37,436 bases of DNA from a virus. The stretch is from the IMG/VR virus record IMGVR_UViG_3300028596_000035, positions 1-37,436 of that record, one strand, 5' to 3'. A program made the translations under genes and the position numbers. The notes beneath the pieces are model-generated. The model searched no databases and was not told the DNA's origin. It saw only the letters and a program-made list of their open reading frames with translations. Of this stretch, positions 1 to 7,138 are shown one piece after another. Within the stretch, counting starts at the first letter, position 1. Every line of letters starts with the position of its first letter.

Positions 1-210
1 CATTTCCGCGGCTTGGTTGAGGGCAAGGTTTAGGGCATCGTCAGCCGAGCCTCCTTGAACCTTAAACACGTCAATCACATCGCAAGCAGAAGCTTTAGGG
101 GCGGTGACAAGGTTCACCCTGGCACCTTCATTCGTTAGCTGCGTGGTGCAGCCAGTGAGGAGGGCGGTCAGGAGCAGTGCCGGGAATATGGTGGGGTTGG
201 TTGGGGGCAT
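1..210 (-). CDS. DUF4156-like lipoprotein, C-terminus beyond the window
   Basis: An open frame runs leftward off the edge: 70 codons are visible and no stop is seen. The N-terminus has a hydrophobic stretch ending in a lipobox (LLTGC, Cys21), so the product should be exported and lipid-anchored in the cell envelope. The mature start, CTTQLTNEGARVNLV, resembles DUF4156 lipoproteins (from memory). The start at 210 is preferred because AGGAGGAG lies about 9 nt upstream; an in-frame ATG at 234 is possible. It begins 3 nt after the repressor stop, so both are probably one leftward, lysogeny-expressed operon. A role in lysogenic conversion is inference. Confidence 0.75.
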   Translation of the reverse strand, partial: MPPTNPTIFPALLLTALLTGCTTQLTNEGARVNLVTAPKASACDVIDVFKVQGGSADDALNLALNQAAEM

Positions 211-212
211 GG

Positions 213-1025
213 CTAGAGATCTCCTCCTCGCCATATTACCTTGCCGATGATCCGGTGCTCGTTCGTATCGCTACGCAGGAAGGAGCGATCTGGATGGTCT
301 TCTTTGTTTTCGTTGTCACTGCGTAAGTACCAGCCGTCGAGAGAGGTCTTTACGAGACGCTTAACGATGGTCTTCTCACCATGTGCGAGGACGAAAATCT
401 GCCCGTCCACTGGTTCGACCTTGGATCTATCAATCAACAGCACGTCGCGATCATTGATCGTCGGCCACATGCTTTCGCCCTCGGCGTAAATGACGATCAG
501 GTGATCTGCTTTGGCGCCCTTAACCCTCAGCCATTCACGCTTGAATGCAAGCGTAGACCTGACCTCGACATGCGGGTTCTCGCTCCCGAGGCCAGCGGCC
601 GCCTTCGCGTCGTACTGCGGAATGAACGCATAACGGTCGTCAAGGGTTGCATTGGCCTCATCGCCAGCGGGGAATGGTGTATTGGCAGCAACTCCGTCAC
701 TGACGAATCTCTTGCGCGTATCTTCATTCCCCGGTGAAAGCGAAGAGCTTAATTGCTCTAGCTCTGCGGCAAGCGTTGGGCTGAATTCGGAAACTGGAAC
801 CTCAAGCATCCTGGCGAACACTGCCGCAGCTTTCAGGCTGAGAGCGGTCCTGCGATTCATGAAATGACTGACCGCACCCTGGGTCACTCCATCCCCTAGC
901 TCGGAAGCGATCTTTTCTTGGGTCAGCTTTAGGAGTGCGCGTTTCCTCTGAAAAATCTCTTTCAGGCGGTCGCTGTCTTCCAATTGCCAGTCGGCAAGCG
1001 GGAGTCTTCGGGAGTCTTTAGTCAT
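213..1025 (-). CDS. cI: CI-type phage repressor with S24 autopeptidase domain
   Basis: A 270-residue lysogeny repressor. Residues about 20-80 form a helix-turn-helix DNA-binding domain (TQEKIASELG, then TQGAVSHFMN). Residues about 135-265 are a LexA/UmuD-type S24 peptidase: an Ala-Gly cleavage site in AKAAAG (A144-G145), the catalytic serine in GESMWPTI (S185) and the general-base lysine in TIVKRLV (K222). RecA-stimulated self-cleavage after DNA damage is the established behaviour of this family. It faces away from the cro-like gene across the 1034-1102 operators. No good ribosome-binding site precedes the ATG, and a possible -10 (TACTAT) ends 6 nt upstream, so the mRNA may be leaderless, as for lambda PRM. 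Confidence 0.93.
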   Translation of the reverse strand: MTKDSRRLPLADWQLEDSDRLKEIFQRKRALLKLTQEKIASELGDGVTQGAVSHFMNRRTALSLKAAAVFARMLEVPVSEFSPTLAAELEQLSSSLSPGNEDTRKRFVSDGVAANTPFPAGDEANATLDDRYAFIPQYDAKAAAGLGSENPHVEVRSTLAFKREWLRVKGAKADHLIVIYAEGESMWPTINDRDVLLIDRSKVEPVDGQIFVLAHGEKTIVKRLVKTSLDGWYLRSDNENKEDHPDRSFLRSDTNEHRIIGKVIWRGGDL

Positions 1026-1033
1026 TTATGAAT

Positions 1034-1103
1034 AGTATTACCTGAGGTATTCGCGCTTCCAATATCGCCGGTATTGACTGCAAACAATACCGGCGGTCAT
1101 ACT
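1034..1103. promoter_or_regulatory. CI/Cro operator region with rightward early promoter
   Basis: Three related sites share the half-site AATACC/GGTATT: 1034-1051 (imperfect palindrome AGTATTACC/GGTATT), 1061-1075 (AATATCGCCGGTATT) and 1086-1102 (AATACCGGCGGTCAT and onwards). A rightward promoter fits between them: TTGACT (1074-1079), 18-nt spacer, CATACT (1098-1103), about 30 nt before the cro-like start. The leftward promoter for cI would overlap the 1034-1051 site. This is the three-operator OR layout of lambdoid phages. The sites are seen directly; who binds which one is inference. Confidence 0.7.
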
Positions 1104-1135
1104 TGAGATGAGAAACCTATGAAGAGGACGTCGCT

Positions 1136-1330
1136 ATGCGCCGTATCCCGCTTTCCGAATTTGCAAAAGAGCACGGCCACACCAAGGCAGCTCAAATGCT
1201 TGGCTGCACGCAAGGGGCGCTAAGCAAGGCCATCCGCGTGGGCCGAGATGTTTTCGTGACCCTCGAAGAGGACGGCAGCTTGTCGGCTCAAGAGCAGCGT
1301 CCGTTCCCGTCCCAGAAAAACGCCGCCTAA
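1136..1330 (+). CDS. cro: Cro-like repressor
   Basis: A 64-residue basic protein with a compact helix-turn-helix (HTKAAQMLGCTQGALSKAI, residues about 14-32), typical of Cro/YdaS-like regulators. It is the first gene right of the operator region and is divergent from cI. AGAGGA lies 8 nt before the ATG. Its expected role is to occupy the shared operators and shut down repressor and early transcription during lytic growth. Function is assigned from size, the DNA-binding motif and position. Confidence 0.82.
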   Translation: MRRIPLSEFAKEHGHTKAAQMLGCTQGALSKAIRVGRDVFVTLEEDGSLSAQEQRPFPSQKNAA

Positions 1331-1360
1331 CCAATTCCAACAGCAAGGAGCAATCCCCGC

Positions 1361-1549
1361 ATGTACGCCAATCCGAAGCACCTGCATGACCGCGAGATCA
1401 AGGTCCGGGTCGACGAGGACACATTTGAACTGATTCAGGCTCTGGCCAAGTTTCATCGCACTCAGCGTGCGGTTCTGTGCCGTGAGTTGCTGGAAGCGCA
1501 GCTGGCTGCCTTGGCTTCGGAGAATACCGGCGATCAGCACGTGGCCTGA
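1361..1549 (+). CDS. Small possible ribbon-helix-helix protein in the cII position
   Basis: 62 residues with a good ribosome-binding site (AAGGAG). The sequence EIKVRVDEDTFELIQALAKF followed by a helical RAVLCRELLEAQL segment looks like a ribbon-helix-helix (CopG/Arc type) DNA-binding fold: a short beta strand with alternating charges, then two helices. It sits between cro and the replication genes, where lambdoid phages carry cII, so an early regulatory role is plausible. No cII similarity is seen. Function is inference. Confidence 0.7.
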   Translation: MYANPKHLHDREIKVRVDEDTFELIQALAKFHRTQRAVLCRELLEAQLAALASENTGDQHVA

Positions 1550-1567
1550 AGGCCCGGAGGAGGGCCC

Positions 1568-1747
1568 ATGCCTACTGAACAGGTCGGGTTGGACCAGGGA
1601 GGGCTGGAGCAGCTTGAGCGGGAGGCGGAACGGAGGGGGGTAACCCCTGAGGCGCTTGCAGCAGAGTTGATTCGTCGAGAACTGGCCAACCGCACCAAAC
1701 CCCGGAATCCACGGGGAACCGTAACACCGTTTCACCGGAGGGCCTGA
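1568..1747 (+). CDS. Small helical protein, possible RHH regulator
   Basis: 59 residues from an ATG preceded by CCGGAGGAGG, ending in TGA at 1745-1747. The central part (REAERRGVTPEALAAELIRR) is amphipathic and looks like the two helices of a ribbon-helix-helix protein; the C-terminus is basic and proline-rich. It lies 18 nt after the preceding small gene and 87 nt before the O-like gene, so all three share the early transcript. I do not recognise a named family. Coding status rests on the strong ribosome-binding site and operon position. Confidence 0.6.
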   Translation: MPTEQVGLDQGGLEQLEREAERRGVTPEALAAELIRRELANRTKPRNPRGTVTPFHRRA

Positions 1748-1784
1748 GCAGGCCCTGATAAGCCCGGAAGACGGGCACAAAAAA

Positions 1785-1803
1785 GCCGACGGACGAGGTC
1801 GGC
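1785..1803. other. Hairpin before the O-like gene
   Basis: A perfect 6-bp stem GCCGAC/GTCGGC with a 7-nt loop. On the minus strand it is followed by six T, so it would terminate leftward transcription; on the plus strand it is followed only by GATTTCG. A second small hairpin (CCCG/CGGG, about 1763-1775) lies just upstream. It may attenuate rightward transcription or block antisense transcription. Confidence 0.45.
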
Positions 1804-1834
1804 GATTTCGTTACAGCAAGTTGTGTGAGGAATC

Positions 1835-2683
1835 ATGACAAACATCATCCCAATAGACAAGTCCAGGGGGTTTACCCGTATGGACAACCAGCTGATGGAT
1901 GGCCTGATGGCTATCGACTTGTCGGCGCGCGAGATAAAGATCGTGCTGTACGTGGCCAAGGCCACTCTGAACTTCAACGAAGGCGCACAGCGTATCCCGG
2001 CCACGGCGATCGCCAGAGCCACCCACATTCACCCCGATACTGTGTCCAAGGCCATCTCTAGCCTGCTGCGCCGCCGCGTCCTGTTCCGTGAGGGCGGGGC
2101 GCGTGGTGACATCGGCCTGTGCGACCCGAAAGAATGGGTATTTGTTGAAGAGCCGAAACAGACCAAATCGTCTGACTCGGCTCAAATCGTCCGAATCGGC
2201 TCCATCATGAAACAGACCAAAACCGACGACTCCCTTCTCTATTCCAAGAAAGAACCCCCCTTAGTAACTCTTCCTTCGGAAGAGATTACTTCCCCCCCAG
2301 AGCAACCGGCACCGGCCAAGGCTGATCGCAAAGCTCCGTACGGAATGACCCAGTTGCTGGCCGACAATCCGCACCAGGTGCCCGAGCAGCTGCTGGCTGA
2401 CTGGCTGGCACAGCGCAAGGCCAAGCGCGCAGCAGTGACTGCCACCGTCTGGTCAACTGTGAACGCCGAGCTGGCCAAGTGCGCCACCCATGACATTGAC
2501 GCTGCCACCGCGATCACCGAAGCGCTCACCGCTGGCTGGCAGGGCTTCAAGGCGTCCTGGGTGATCAAGCGCCTGAACGAATCGGCCCCTCCGGCAGCCT
2601 TGCCATCCCGTCACACTGGTTTCGATCAACGTGATTACCACGCTGGCCTGATCCAGCGAGAGGACGGTTCCTATGCGTTCTGA
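1835..2683 (+). CDS. O-like replication initiator
   Basis: 282 residues. The first 100 form a winged-helix domain typical of the phage replication protein O N-terminus (FTRMDNQLMDGL, then ATAIARATHIHPDTVSKAISSLLRR as the recognition helix). A low-complexity linker (about residues 105-165) follows, then a helical C-terminal domain (QLLADWLAQRKAKRAAVTATVW) that would contact the helicase loader. TGAGGAATC precedes the ATG. It overlaps the DnaC-like gene by 11 nt. In lambda, O binds iterons inside its own gene; a comparable repeat cluster lies here in the linker codons. Confidence 0.85.
   Translation: MTNIIPIDKSRGFTRMDNQLMDGLMAIDLSAREIKIVLYVAKATLNFNEGAQRIPATAIARATHIHPDTVSKAISSLLRRRVLFREGGARGDIGLCDPKEWVFVEEPKQTKSSDSAQIVRIGSIMKQTKTDDSLLYSKKEPPLVTLPSEEITSPPEQPAPAKADRKAPYGMTQLLADNPHQVPEQLLADWLAQRKAKRAAVTATVWSTVNAELAKCATHDIDAATAITEALTAGWQGFKASWVIKRLNESAPPAALPSRHTGFDQRDYHAGLIQREDGSYAF
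2156..2290. repeat. Candidate phage replication origin (iterons in the O-like gene)
   Basis: Two adjacent 19-bp direct repeats at 2164-2182 and 2183-2201 start CAAATCGTC and end TCGGCT, with 17 of 19 bases identical. AAACAGACCAAA occurs at both 2156-2167 and 2210-2221, the second leading into a degenerate third copy. An A-rich and pyrimidine-rich stretch follows (about 2230-2290). Iterons plus a skewed, easily melted tract inside the linker of the O gene is the lambda oriO arrangement. The repeats are visible; origin function is inference. Confidence 0.5.
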
Positions 2684-3479
2684 GCCGATCCCTTCAAGCA
2701 ACGACCTGCCGCCGGGCACGCGCATTCAGCCCGCTGAGTGCGAAACCCACGGGGCTTACGACCAGAAGGTCACCCTGGTGCTGGGCCGAGAGTTCAAGGC
2801 TGGCTGCCCGGAGTGTTCCCGTATTTCCCGCAAACAGCGTGAAGAACTGGAGCGTCAGGCCGAGGCCGCACTTGTCCGTCAGGCTATGGCGCGCAAGCTG
2901 GGTGCCGCGTTGATTCCAAAGCGCTTTGCCACCAAGACTTTCGCGACGTACCGCGCAGAGAACCCGGGGCAGACCAAGGCCCTGGCCAAGTGCAAGGCCT
3001 ACGCGGATAGCTTCCCTGAACACCTGAAGGCCGGTCGCTGCATGTTGTTGTTGGGTAAGCCCGGTACCGGCAAAACCCATCTGTCCGTTGCGATCGCCAA
3101 CGCCATCATGGCCACCAGCTCGGCTACTGCGGTGTATCGCACCATCGGCACTGTCCTGCAGGCCATCCGTGCCACCTACGACCGAGCCAGCGAGCAGACC
3201 GAAGCGCAGATATTCGCCAGTCTGATCGAACCGTCTCTGTTGGTCCTCGACGAGATCGGTGCATCGAAGGAGAAGCCCAGTGACTTCGAACTGTCGACCC
3301 TGTTCTCGATCATCAACGGCCGCTACGAACAGCAGCTACCGACCATCATCGTGTCCAACCTGGGCGCCCAGGAACTGCCAGCCGCCATTGGCGAACGTTG
3401 CGCCGATCGCCTGCGTGAAGGCGGGGTAATCGTCCTTCCGTTTACCTGGGAATCTCAACGCGGCAAGGAGGGGTTCTGA
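2673..3479 (+). CDS. DnaC-like AAA+ helicase loader
   Basis: 268 residues. An N-terminal Cys-rich segment (C23, C45, C48; GCPEC) could bind zinc. The AAA+ core has Walker A GKPGTGKTH (128-136) and Walker B LLVLDE (189-194), with SNL and CADRLREGG further on as sensor-1 and arginine-finger regions, as in DnaC/IstB-type ATPases. It should bring the host DnaB helicase to the O-bound origin, replacing lambda P. It overlaps the O-like gene upstream and shares TGATG with the next gene. Confidence 0.88.
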   Translation: MRSEPIPSSNDLPPGTRIQPAECETHGAYDQKVTLVLGREFKAGCPECSRISRKQREELERQAEAALVRQAMARKLGAALIPKRFATKTFATYRAENPGQTKALAKCKAYADSFPEHLKAGRCMLLLGKPGTGKTHLSVAIANAIMATSSATAVYRTIGTVLQAIRATYDRASEQTEAQIFASLIEPSLLVLDEIGASKEKPSDFELSTLFSIINGRYEQQLPTIIVSNLGAQELPAAIGERCADRLREGGVIVLPFTWESQRGKEGF

Positions 3480-3700
3480 TGAACATCGACAAATCGAAGT
3501 TGCAACCGTTGCTTTGGTCCGTGGTGGCCGCTTGGAAGGGTGGGGACGCAGAACTGCAGAAGCACACCGACGCCCTTGACGAGTTCCTCGGCGAGCAGAC
3601 GGTGGAGGAGGTCGCTCTGGAACTGCTCGAAGAGATCCGGCAGCTGACTAGCCGGGTGCGCGCGGCGGAGCAAGAGCGGCAGGAGGTGGCCCATGGCTGA
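3479..3700 (+). CDS. Small hypothetical early protein
   Basis: 73 residues, translationally coupled to the DnaC-like gene (TGATG overlap) and overlapping the NinB-like gene by 8 nt. Residues about 38-70 are highly charged and probably helical or coiled-coil (VEEVALELLEEIRQLTSRVRAAEQERQE). No family recognised. Tight coupling on both sides supports it as a real gene. Confidence 0.7.
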   Translation: MNIDKSKLQPLLWSVVAAWKGGDAELQKHTDALDEFLGEQTVEEVALELLEEIRQLTSRVRAAEQERQEVAHG

Positions 3701-4163
3701 CCGCATCAGCGTCAACTGCCAGGCCAGGCTGTCCGAGGCAATCACCTGCCTGACCACCATGTACCGCGACAAGAAGTTCGTGGTGGTAAGCCTGCGCCCG
3801 GGCAAGGACCGTACCCTGGATCAGAACGCCCTGTGGTTCGCGTTCTACAAGCGCATTGCCGAGATGACCCAGGTCGGCGACCCGGCCGATGCCCGGCGCT
3901 ACTGCAAGCTGCACTTCGGCGTGCAGATTCTGCTCAACGATGACCCGGAATTTCAGAAGGCCTGGTATCGCGTCATGCGCCACCTGCCGTACGAGGAGAA
4001 GCTGGCGATGATGGGCAACTGCAAGCTGTTCGGGCCGGACGGCTTTCCGGTGACCAGCCTGTTCAACCGCTCCCAGGGCATCGCCTACACCGATCGCATC
4101 GTGGCTGAGTTCTCGGCCAAGGGTGTGTTCTTCGGTGATCTGCTGGGGGAGGAGGCCGCGTGA
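3693..4163 (+). CDS. NinB-like recombination protein
   Basis: 156 residues. The segment VVVSLRPGKDRTLDQNALWFAFYKRIAEM (about residues 30-58) matches the NinB/Orf-like pattern, where a core strand is followed by R(S/T)LDQN and an aromatic-rich helix. NinB-family proteins bind single-stranded DNA and help load recombinases. It sits directly before ninG, as in the nin region of lambdoid phages, with AGGAGGT before its ATG. The family assignment rests on this one motif and the neighbourhood. Confidence 0.65.
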   Translation: MADRISVNCQARLSEAITCLTTMYRDKKFVVVSLRPGKDRTLDQNALWFAFYKRIAEMTQVGDPADARRYCKLHFGVQILLNDDPEFQKAWYRVMRHLPYEEKLAMMGNCKLFGPDGFPVTSLFNRSQGIAYTDRIVAEFSAKGVFFGDLLGEEAA

Positions 4164-4762
4164 GGACAGCTCTCAAGGAAGTGAAGCAGAAGACTTGCAA
4201 GGGTTGTGGCGGCAAGTTTCGGCCATCGCTGTCGACGCAGAAGGCCTGCAGCGTGAAGTGCGCCATGGTCCTGGCAAAGCAGCCGGCGAACCTGAAGGTA
4301 GCCCGGAAAGCGATCGACCAGCGCGAGCGCCGCGAGATCCAGGTGCGCAAGGAGAAGCTGAAGACCCGGGGCGACCACATGCGCGAGGCCCAGGTGCTGT
4401 TCAACGAATACATTCGCCTGCGCGATAGCGGTCAACCATGCATCAGCTGCGATTCGTTGCCCAGCGATCACGATCTGATCACCGGCAGCCGCTGGGACGC
4501 CGGCCATTACCGTTCCGTGGGTGCCTGCCCGGAGCTGCGCTTTGAACCGCTCAATGTCCACCGGCAGTGCGTGAAGTGCAACCGCAACCTGTCCGGCAAC
4601 GCGGTCGAGTACCGCATCCGTCTGGTTCACCGCATCGGCGCTGACCGGGTGACATGGCTGGAAGGGCCTCATCAGCCCCGCAAGTACACCATCGAAGACC
4701 TGAAGACCATCAAGGCCGAGTGCCGGGCAAAGATCAAAGACCTAAAGGGAGCTGCAGCATGA
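4160..4762 (+). CDS. ninG: NinG (Rap) recombination endonuclease
   Basis: 200 residues from a GTG start that overlaps the previous stop; GGGGGAGGAGG lies upstream. The N-terminus has a zinc knuckle (C13, C16, C30, C34). The C-terminal half has the NinG signature: PCISC, WDAGHYRSVG, LNVHRQCVKCNRNLSGN. NinG/Rap cleaves branched recombination intermediates such as Holliday junctions and D-loops. It is the best-supported gene of the early recombination cluster. Confidence 0.9.
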   Translation: MRTALKEVKQKTCKGCGGKFRPSLSTQKACSVKCAMVLAKQPANLKVARKAIDQRERREIQVRKEKLKTRGDHMREAQVLFNEYIRLRDSGQPCISCDSLPSDHDLITGSRWDAGHYRSVGACPELRFEPLNVHRQCVKCNRNLSGNAVEYRIRLVHRIGADRVTWLEGPHQPRKYTIEDLKTIKAECRAKIKDLKGAAA

Positions 4763-4890
4763 CCTGGACACCACTCGACACCGCCCAGCTGCTTCTCTTG
4801 GGCATGACCATCCTGGGGGCCTACTGCATCGTGCGCGGCTTTGCCATTGCGGCCAAGCGCAAGCGTGAGGAGGGCGGCCCATGCAACTGA
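4759..4890 (+). CDS. Small single-pass membrane protein
   Basis: 43 residues whose ATG overlaps the ninG stop (ATGA) and whose end overlaps the next gene by 10 nt. It has one predicted membrane helix (LLLLGMTILGAYCIVRGFAIAA, about residues 11-32) and a basic tail (KRKREEG), giving an inside-positive orientation. Small inner-membrane proteins are common here in lambdoid phages. Function unknown. Confidence 0.65.
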   Translation: MTWTPLDTAQLLLLGMTILGAYCIVRGFAIAAKRKREEGGPCN

Positions 4891-5471
4891 ACAGTGCTCG
4901 CCAAGCATGGCACGACTGCCTATACACGGCCTGGGATAGCCAGGGTGCCTTCATCGAGCAGTTGGGCCTTCTGGGCGCCATGGTGCAGACCACCGACAAG
5001 CAGCGCAGTGCGAGCCATGCCGTTCACCAGGCACTGGCCGGGCGAGTGCAGTCAGCAATCGGAAAGCTGCACAGCCAGGTCCGTGCCTTCGGCAACTTTA
5101 TGTACAGCCCGAACTTAGGCGACGACACCCGTGAGATCGCCGAGGAGCTGATCTTCAACCTGGTGCAGCGCAAGTCGCCACGCATGACATCGGCCAAGCG
5201 CGAAAAGCTCGAGTATGTGGTGAAGGGGGTAATGACCCGATACCGGTACATGCACCAGGGCGGGCAGTCGGCCAATGACGATCCGCTGGAGTCGCCAGAG
5301 GGGTTCAGGGCCTGGCTGAATGCTCACTACGGGGTCAGGTTGGATTCGGCGAACTGGGAGCGCGATTGGGGTGGTTTTGTGCGCTCGGCGTTCGACTGCT
5401 GCGAGGACGTGGACAGGATGGCGCTGAGTCCCGTGGCTGCCGCAATCTACGAAATGAAGAGTGCCGCTTGA
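4881..5471 (+). CDS. Probable late regulator in the position of antiterminator Q
   Basis: 196 residues, last gene of the early operon, with GAGGAGGGC before the ATG. It is mostly helical; a basic middle section (QRKSPRMTSAKREKLEYVVKGVMTRYRYMHQ, given here only as landmarks near residues 92-122) could contact nucleic acid. There is no zinc finger or recognisable lambda Q motif. The call comes from context: it is followed at once by a promoter-like sequence and then a strong terminator, as for Q-pR'-tR', and the late operon holds several further terminators. Confidence 0.5.
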   Translation: MQLNSARQAWHDCLYTAWDSQGAFIEQLGLLGAMVQTTDKQRSASHAVHQALAGRVQSAIGKLHSQVRAFGNFMYSPNLGDDTREIAEELIFNLVQRKSPRMTSAKREKLEYVVKGVMTRYRYMHQGGQSANDDPLESPEGFRAWLNAHYGVRLDSANWERDWGGFVRSAFDCCEDVDRMALSPVAAAIYEMKSAA

Positions 5472-5478
5472 GGGCCTA

Positions 5479-5507
5479 TTGCGTTCCCGTGCGGCTGATG
5501 GCATAGT
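5479..5507 (+). promoter_or_regulatory. Candidate late promoter
   Basis: TTGCGT (5479-5484), a 17-nt spacer and CATAGT (5502-5507) lie 8 nt after the Q-like stop. A tight hairpin (TTCGCC-TTT-GGCGAA, 5525-5539) and a terminator follow within 70 nt. This matches the lambda pR' layout in which Q modifies polymerase near the start. Seen by eye only. Confidence 0.5.
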
Positions 5508-5542
5508 TTCCCCATCGTGATAATTTCGCCTTTGGCGAAGAT

Positions 5543-5580
5543 CTAAAAAACCCGGCCATTGTGTCGGGTTTTTTTGTTTT
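5543..5580. terminator. Intrinsic terminator after the Q-like gene
   Basis: AAAAAACCCG, a spacer (GCCATTGTGT) and CGGGTTTTTTT form an A-tract/stem/T-tract structure that should end transcription in both directions. It stops read-through from the early operon, and in reverse it lies beyond the end of the leftward cargo gene at 5607. Late transcription starting at 5479-5507 would have to pass it, so it is the natural target of antitermination. Confidence 0.75.
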
Positions 5581-5606
5581 CAGCAGATGGAAAGCAGGTA
5601 AGGCTG

Positions 5607-6122
5607 TTACGGGAACATCTCGCTTGTTTGCCGAGGTTGCTCAGAAATCTCCCGGCTTAACTCCGCGCGGATACTCCTAACACGCTTGTCGGAAAGCAAT
5701 GCGCCGCGAAGGTGCAAAATGTGGCCATTCACGTGCTGTCTATATGAGCTGTACTCGGCTATGACTGAGTGAGGAATTGCTACAGCTTCAACTACTTCGT
5801 ATGACTCATTGAAAATCACTGCAACTAGTTCGTCGAAATCGTTCTTTTCCAGATTTCGTATAACACTCAGCTGCCTTGATTTGTTTCCGGGGCTCATCCG
5901 GCGCGCTTTTATTTGTATTTTTTTGCCTGTTTCAGATTCCGCGTCGTGACCTGCTACTGAGTTTTTGGCGAGCTTCAAATCTAGAGCTGATGCAACCAGC
6001 CACTCAGCGTAGTCGCCGGTGGGATTATTCATGGTTCTCAAGATCCCTCGATTTCTAAGCTCGCTTATCACATCAGACTGAAGCCTGAGCAGGTCTTTGG
6101 TTTGCAAGTTGCTGAGATTCAT
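5607..6122 (-). CDS. DUF6998-like PD-(D/E)XK nuclease-fold protein, antisense cargo gene
   Basis: 171 residues from the ATG at 6122, chosen because AAAGGA lies about 10 nt upstream; the frame stays open another 36 codons. A helical N-terminus precedes GDYAEWLVA (E40), NSVAGHDAES (D60) and KKIQIKARR (Q70-I-K72). The E...D...QxK spacing is the restriction-endonuclease-like core, and the segment around KSRQLSVIRNL recalls DUF6998 (from memory). It lies opposite to all late genes, between Q-like and holin, so it is a moron. A DNA-targeting role such as superinfection exclusion is possible but unproven. Confidence 0.72.
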   Translation of the reverse strand: MNLSNLQTKDLLRLQSDVISELRNRGILRTMNNPTGDYAEWLVASALDLKLAKNSVAGHDAESETGKKIQIKARRMSPGNKSRQLSVIRNLEKNDFDELVAVIFNESYEVVEAVAIPHSVIAEYSSYRQHVNGHILHLRGALLSDKRVRSIRAELSREISEQPRQTSEMFP

Positions 6123-6347
6123 TCTGTGAGAGTCCTTTAACTCAGGGCAGATGGGACATTCTCTATGAAAGTCTGGACACTGATAAGCCGGTAGTACAGT
6201 GCTACGGAAAAACACCGGCAGCCCGCGCATTCATGCCTTGTCCGCTTCATGGGTGGCGCGAGATCGGGTCGGCGAGACTGGTGCAGTAGGGTGCCAGCGT
6301 CGTGATGGTCTTTGGCAGACGGCGGGAAAGACCGCGCACCTATTCAG

Positions 6348-6379
6348 GGCCTCGACATTGATCGGGGCCTTTCTGTTTT
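6348..6379 (+). terminator. Terminator upstream of the holin genes
   Basis: An 8-bp stem GGCCTCGA/TCGGGGCC (one G-U pair, 6-nt loop) is followed by TTTCTGTTTT. It faces the direction of late transcription and lies about 80 nt before the holin-like start, so lysis and head genes need read-through. Confidence 0.65.
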
Positions 6380-6461
6380 CGGCTCCGCCACACCCATTGC
6401 TCCGAGCTGGGAGTGCTGTGTGAGCCGTTCTAATTCCAGTCGTGCCATCGGAGTCGAGCGC

Positions 6462-6791
6462 ATGGAGTATCTGCACCGCCTGCTCGACAGGCTTGATCTG
6501 CTGATTGCTGGTCTGTTCGGCGTGATCGTTGCCAGTTGGTGGCACAAGGACGACCTGACCGACTGGCGCGCCTGGCTGATCTTCCTAATTACAGGTGTCG
6601 CCTGCGCCCTGTACCTGACAGGTATGGTCAGTGCGTACCTCGGCGTCACTGAACCGAACATTGTTGCCGGGGTAGGGTTCCTGCTCGGCACCTTCGGCGG
6701 ATCTCTGCTGGCTGCCATCAATCGCGCTATCAGAGCCGCTGACCTTTGGGCGCTCATCCGCCAGAGGTTCGGGGGAGGCAACCAGCCATGA
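6462..6791 (+). CDS. Holin-like membrane protein
   Basis: 109 residues. The ATG at 6462 is chosen over upstream in-frame starts because GGAG precedes it by 7 nt and the protein then begins with a normal amphipathic end. Three hydrophobic segments (about 12-27, 38-60, 67-87) and a basic C-terminus (RAIRAADLWALIRQRF) fit a class I type phage holin, which opens the inner membrane at a set time. It overlaps the next membrane protein by ATGA. The endolysin is 27 kb away. Holin function is inferred from topology and position. Confidence 0.7.
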   Translation: MEYLHRLLDRLDLLIAGLFGVIVASWWHKDDLTDWRAWLIFLITGVACALYLTGMVSAYLGVTEPNIVAGVGFLLGTFGGSLLAAINRAIRAADLWALIRQRFGGGNQP

Positions 6792-7138
6792 ACCTTGAAC
6801 TGATCAACTCCATCGCCTGCGGCCTAATCGCTTTCTGGGCGACCTGGTGCGTGCTGAGCGGGAAGGTGCGAGACGGGATCATCGGCAAGCTGATTTATTC
6901 GACGATCGCTATCAGCGGGTTTGTGGTGATGGCTAGGAACCAGAGCATCTTCTTTGGTGAGGGCACCGCTGTTCTCACCCTGCACGTCACGCTGGCCTTG
7001 GCGGGTGCCAGGCACATCTTCATGGTCATTTGGTGGCAGCGGGTCAAGGTTTGGCTTTGCCACACCCTTCACTGCGAGCACTGCCTGAAAGATTGCCGGT
7101 TCGGTCCAGGCGGGATTGAGCGGCGCCGTCAAGGCTGA
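6788..7138 (+). CDS. Second small membrane protein, holin partner
   Basis: 116 residues, coupled to the holin-like gene by ATGA. Three hydrophobic stretches (about 6-24, 33-49, 58-83) are followed by a Cys- and Arg-rich tail (C91, C96, C99, C103; GIERRRQG), probably cytoplasmic. Paired small membrane proteins at this point are typically holin and antiholin, or a holin with a modulator. I do not recognise the exact family; the Cys-rich tail is unusual for a holin. Confidence 0.62.
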   Translation: MNLELINSIACGLIAFWATWCVLSGKVRDGIIGKLIYSTIAISGFVVMARNQSIFFGEGTAVLTLHVTLALAGARHIFMVIWWQRVKVWLCHTLHCEHCLKDCRFGPGGIERRRQG

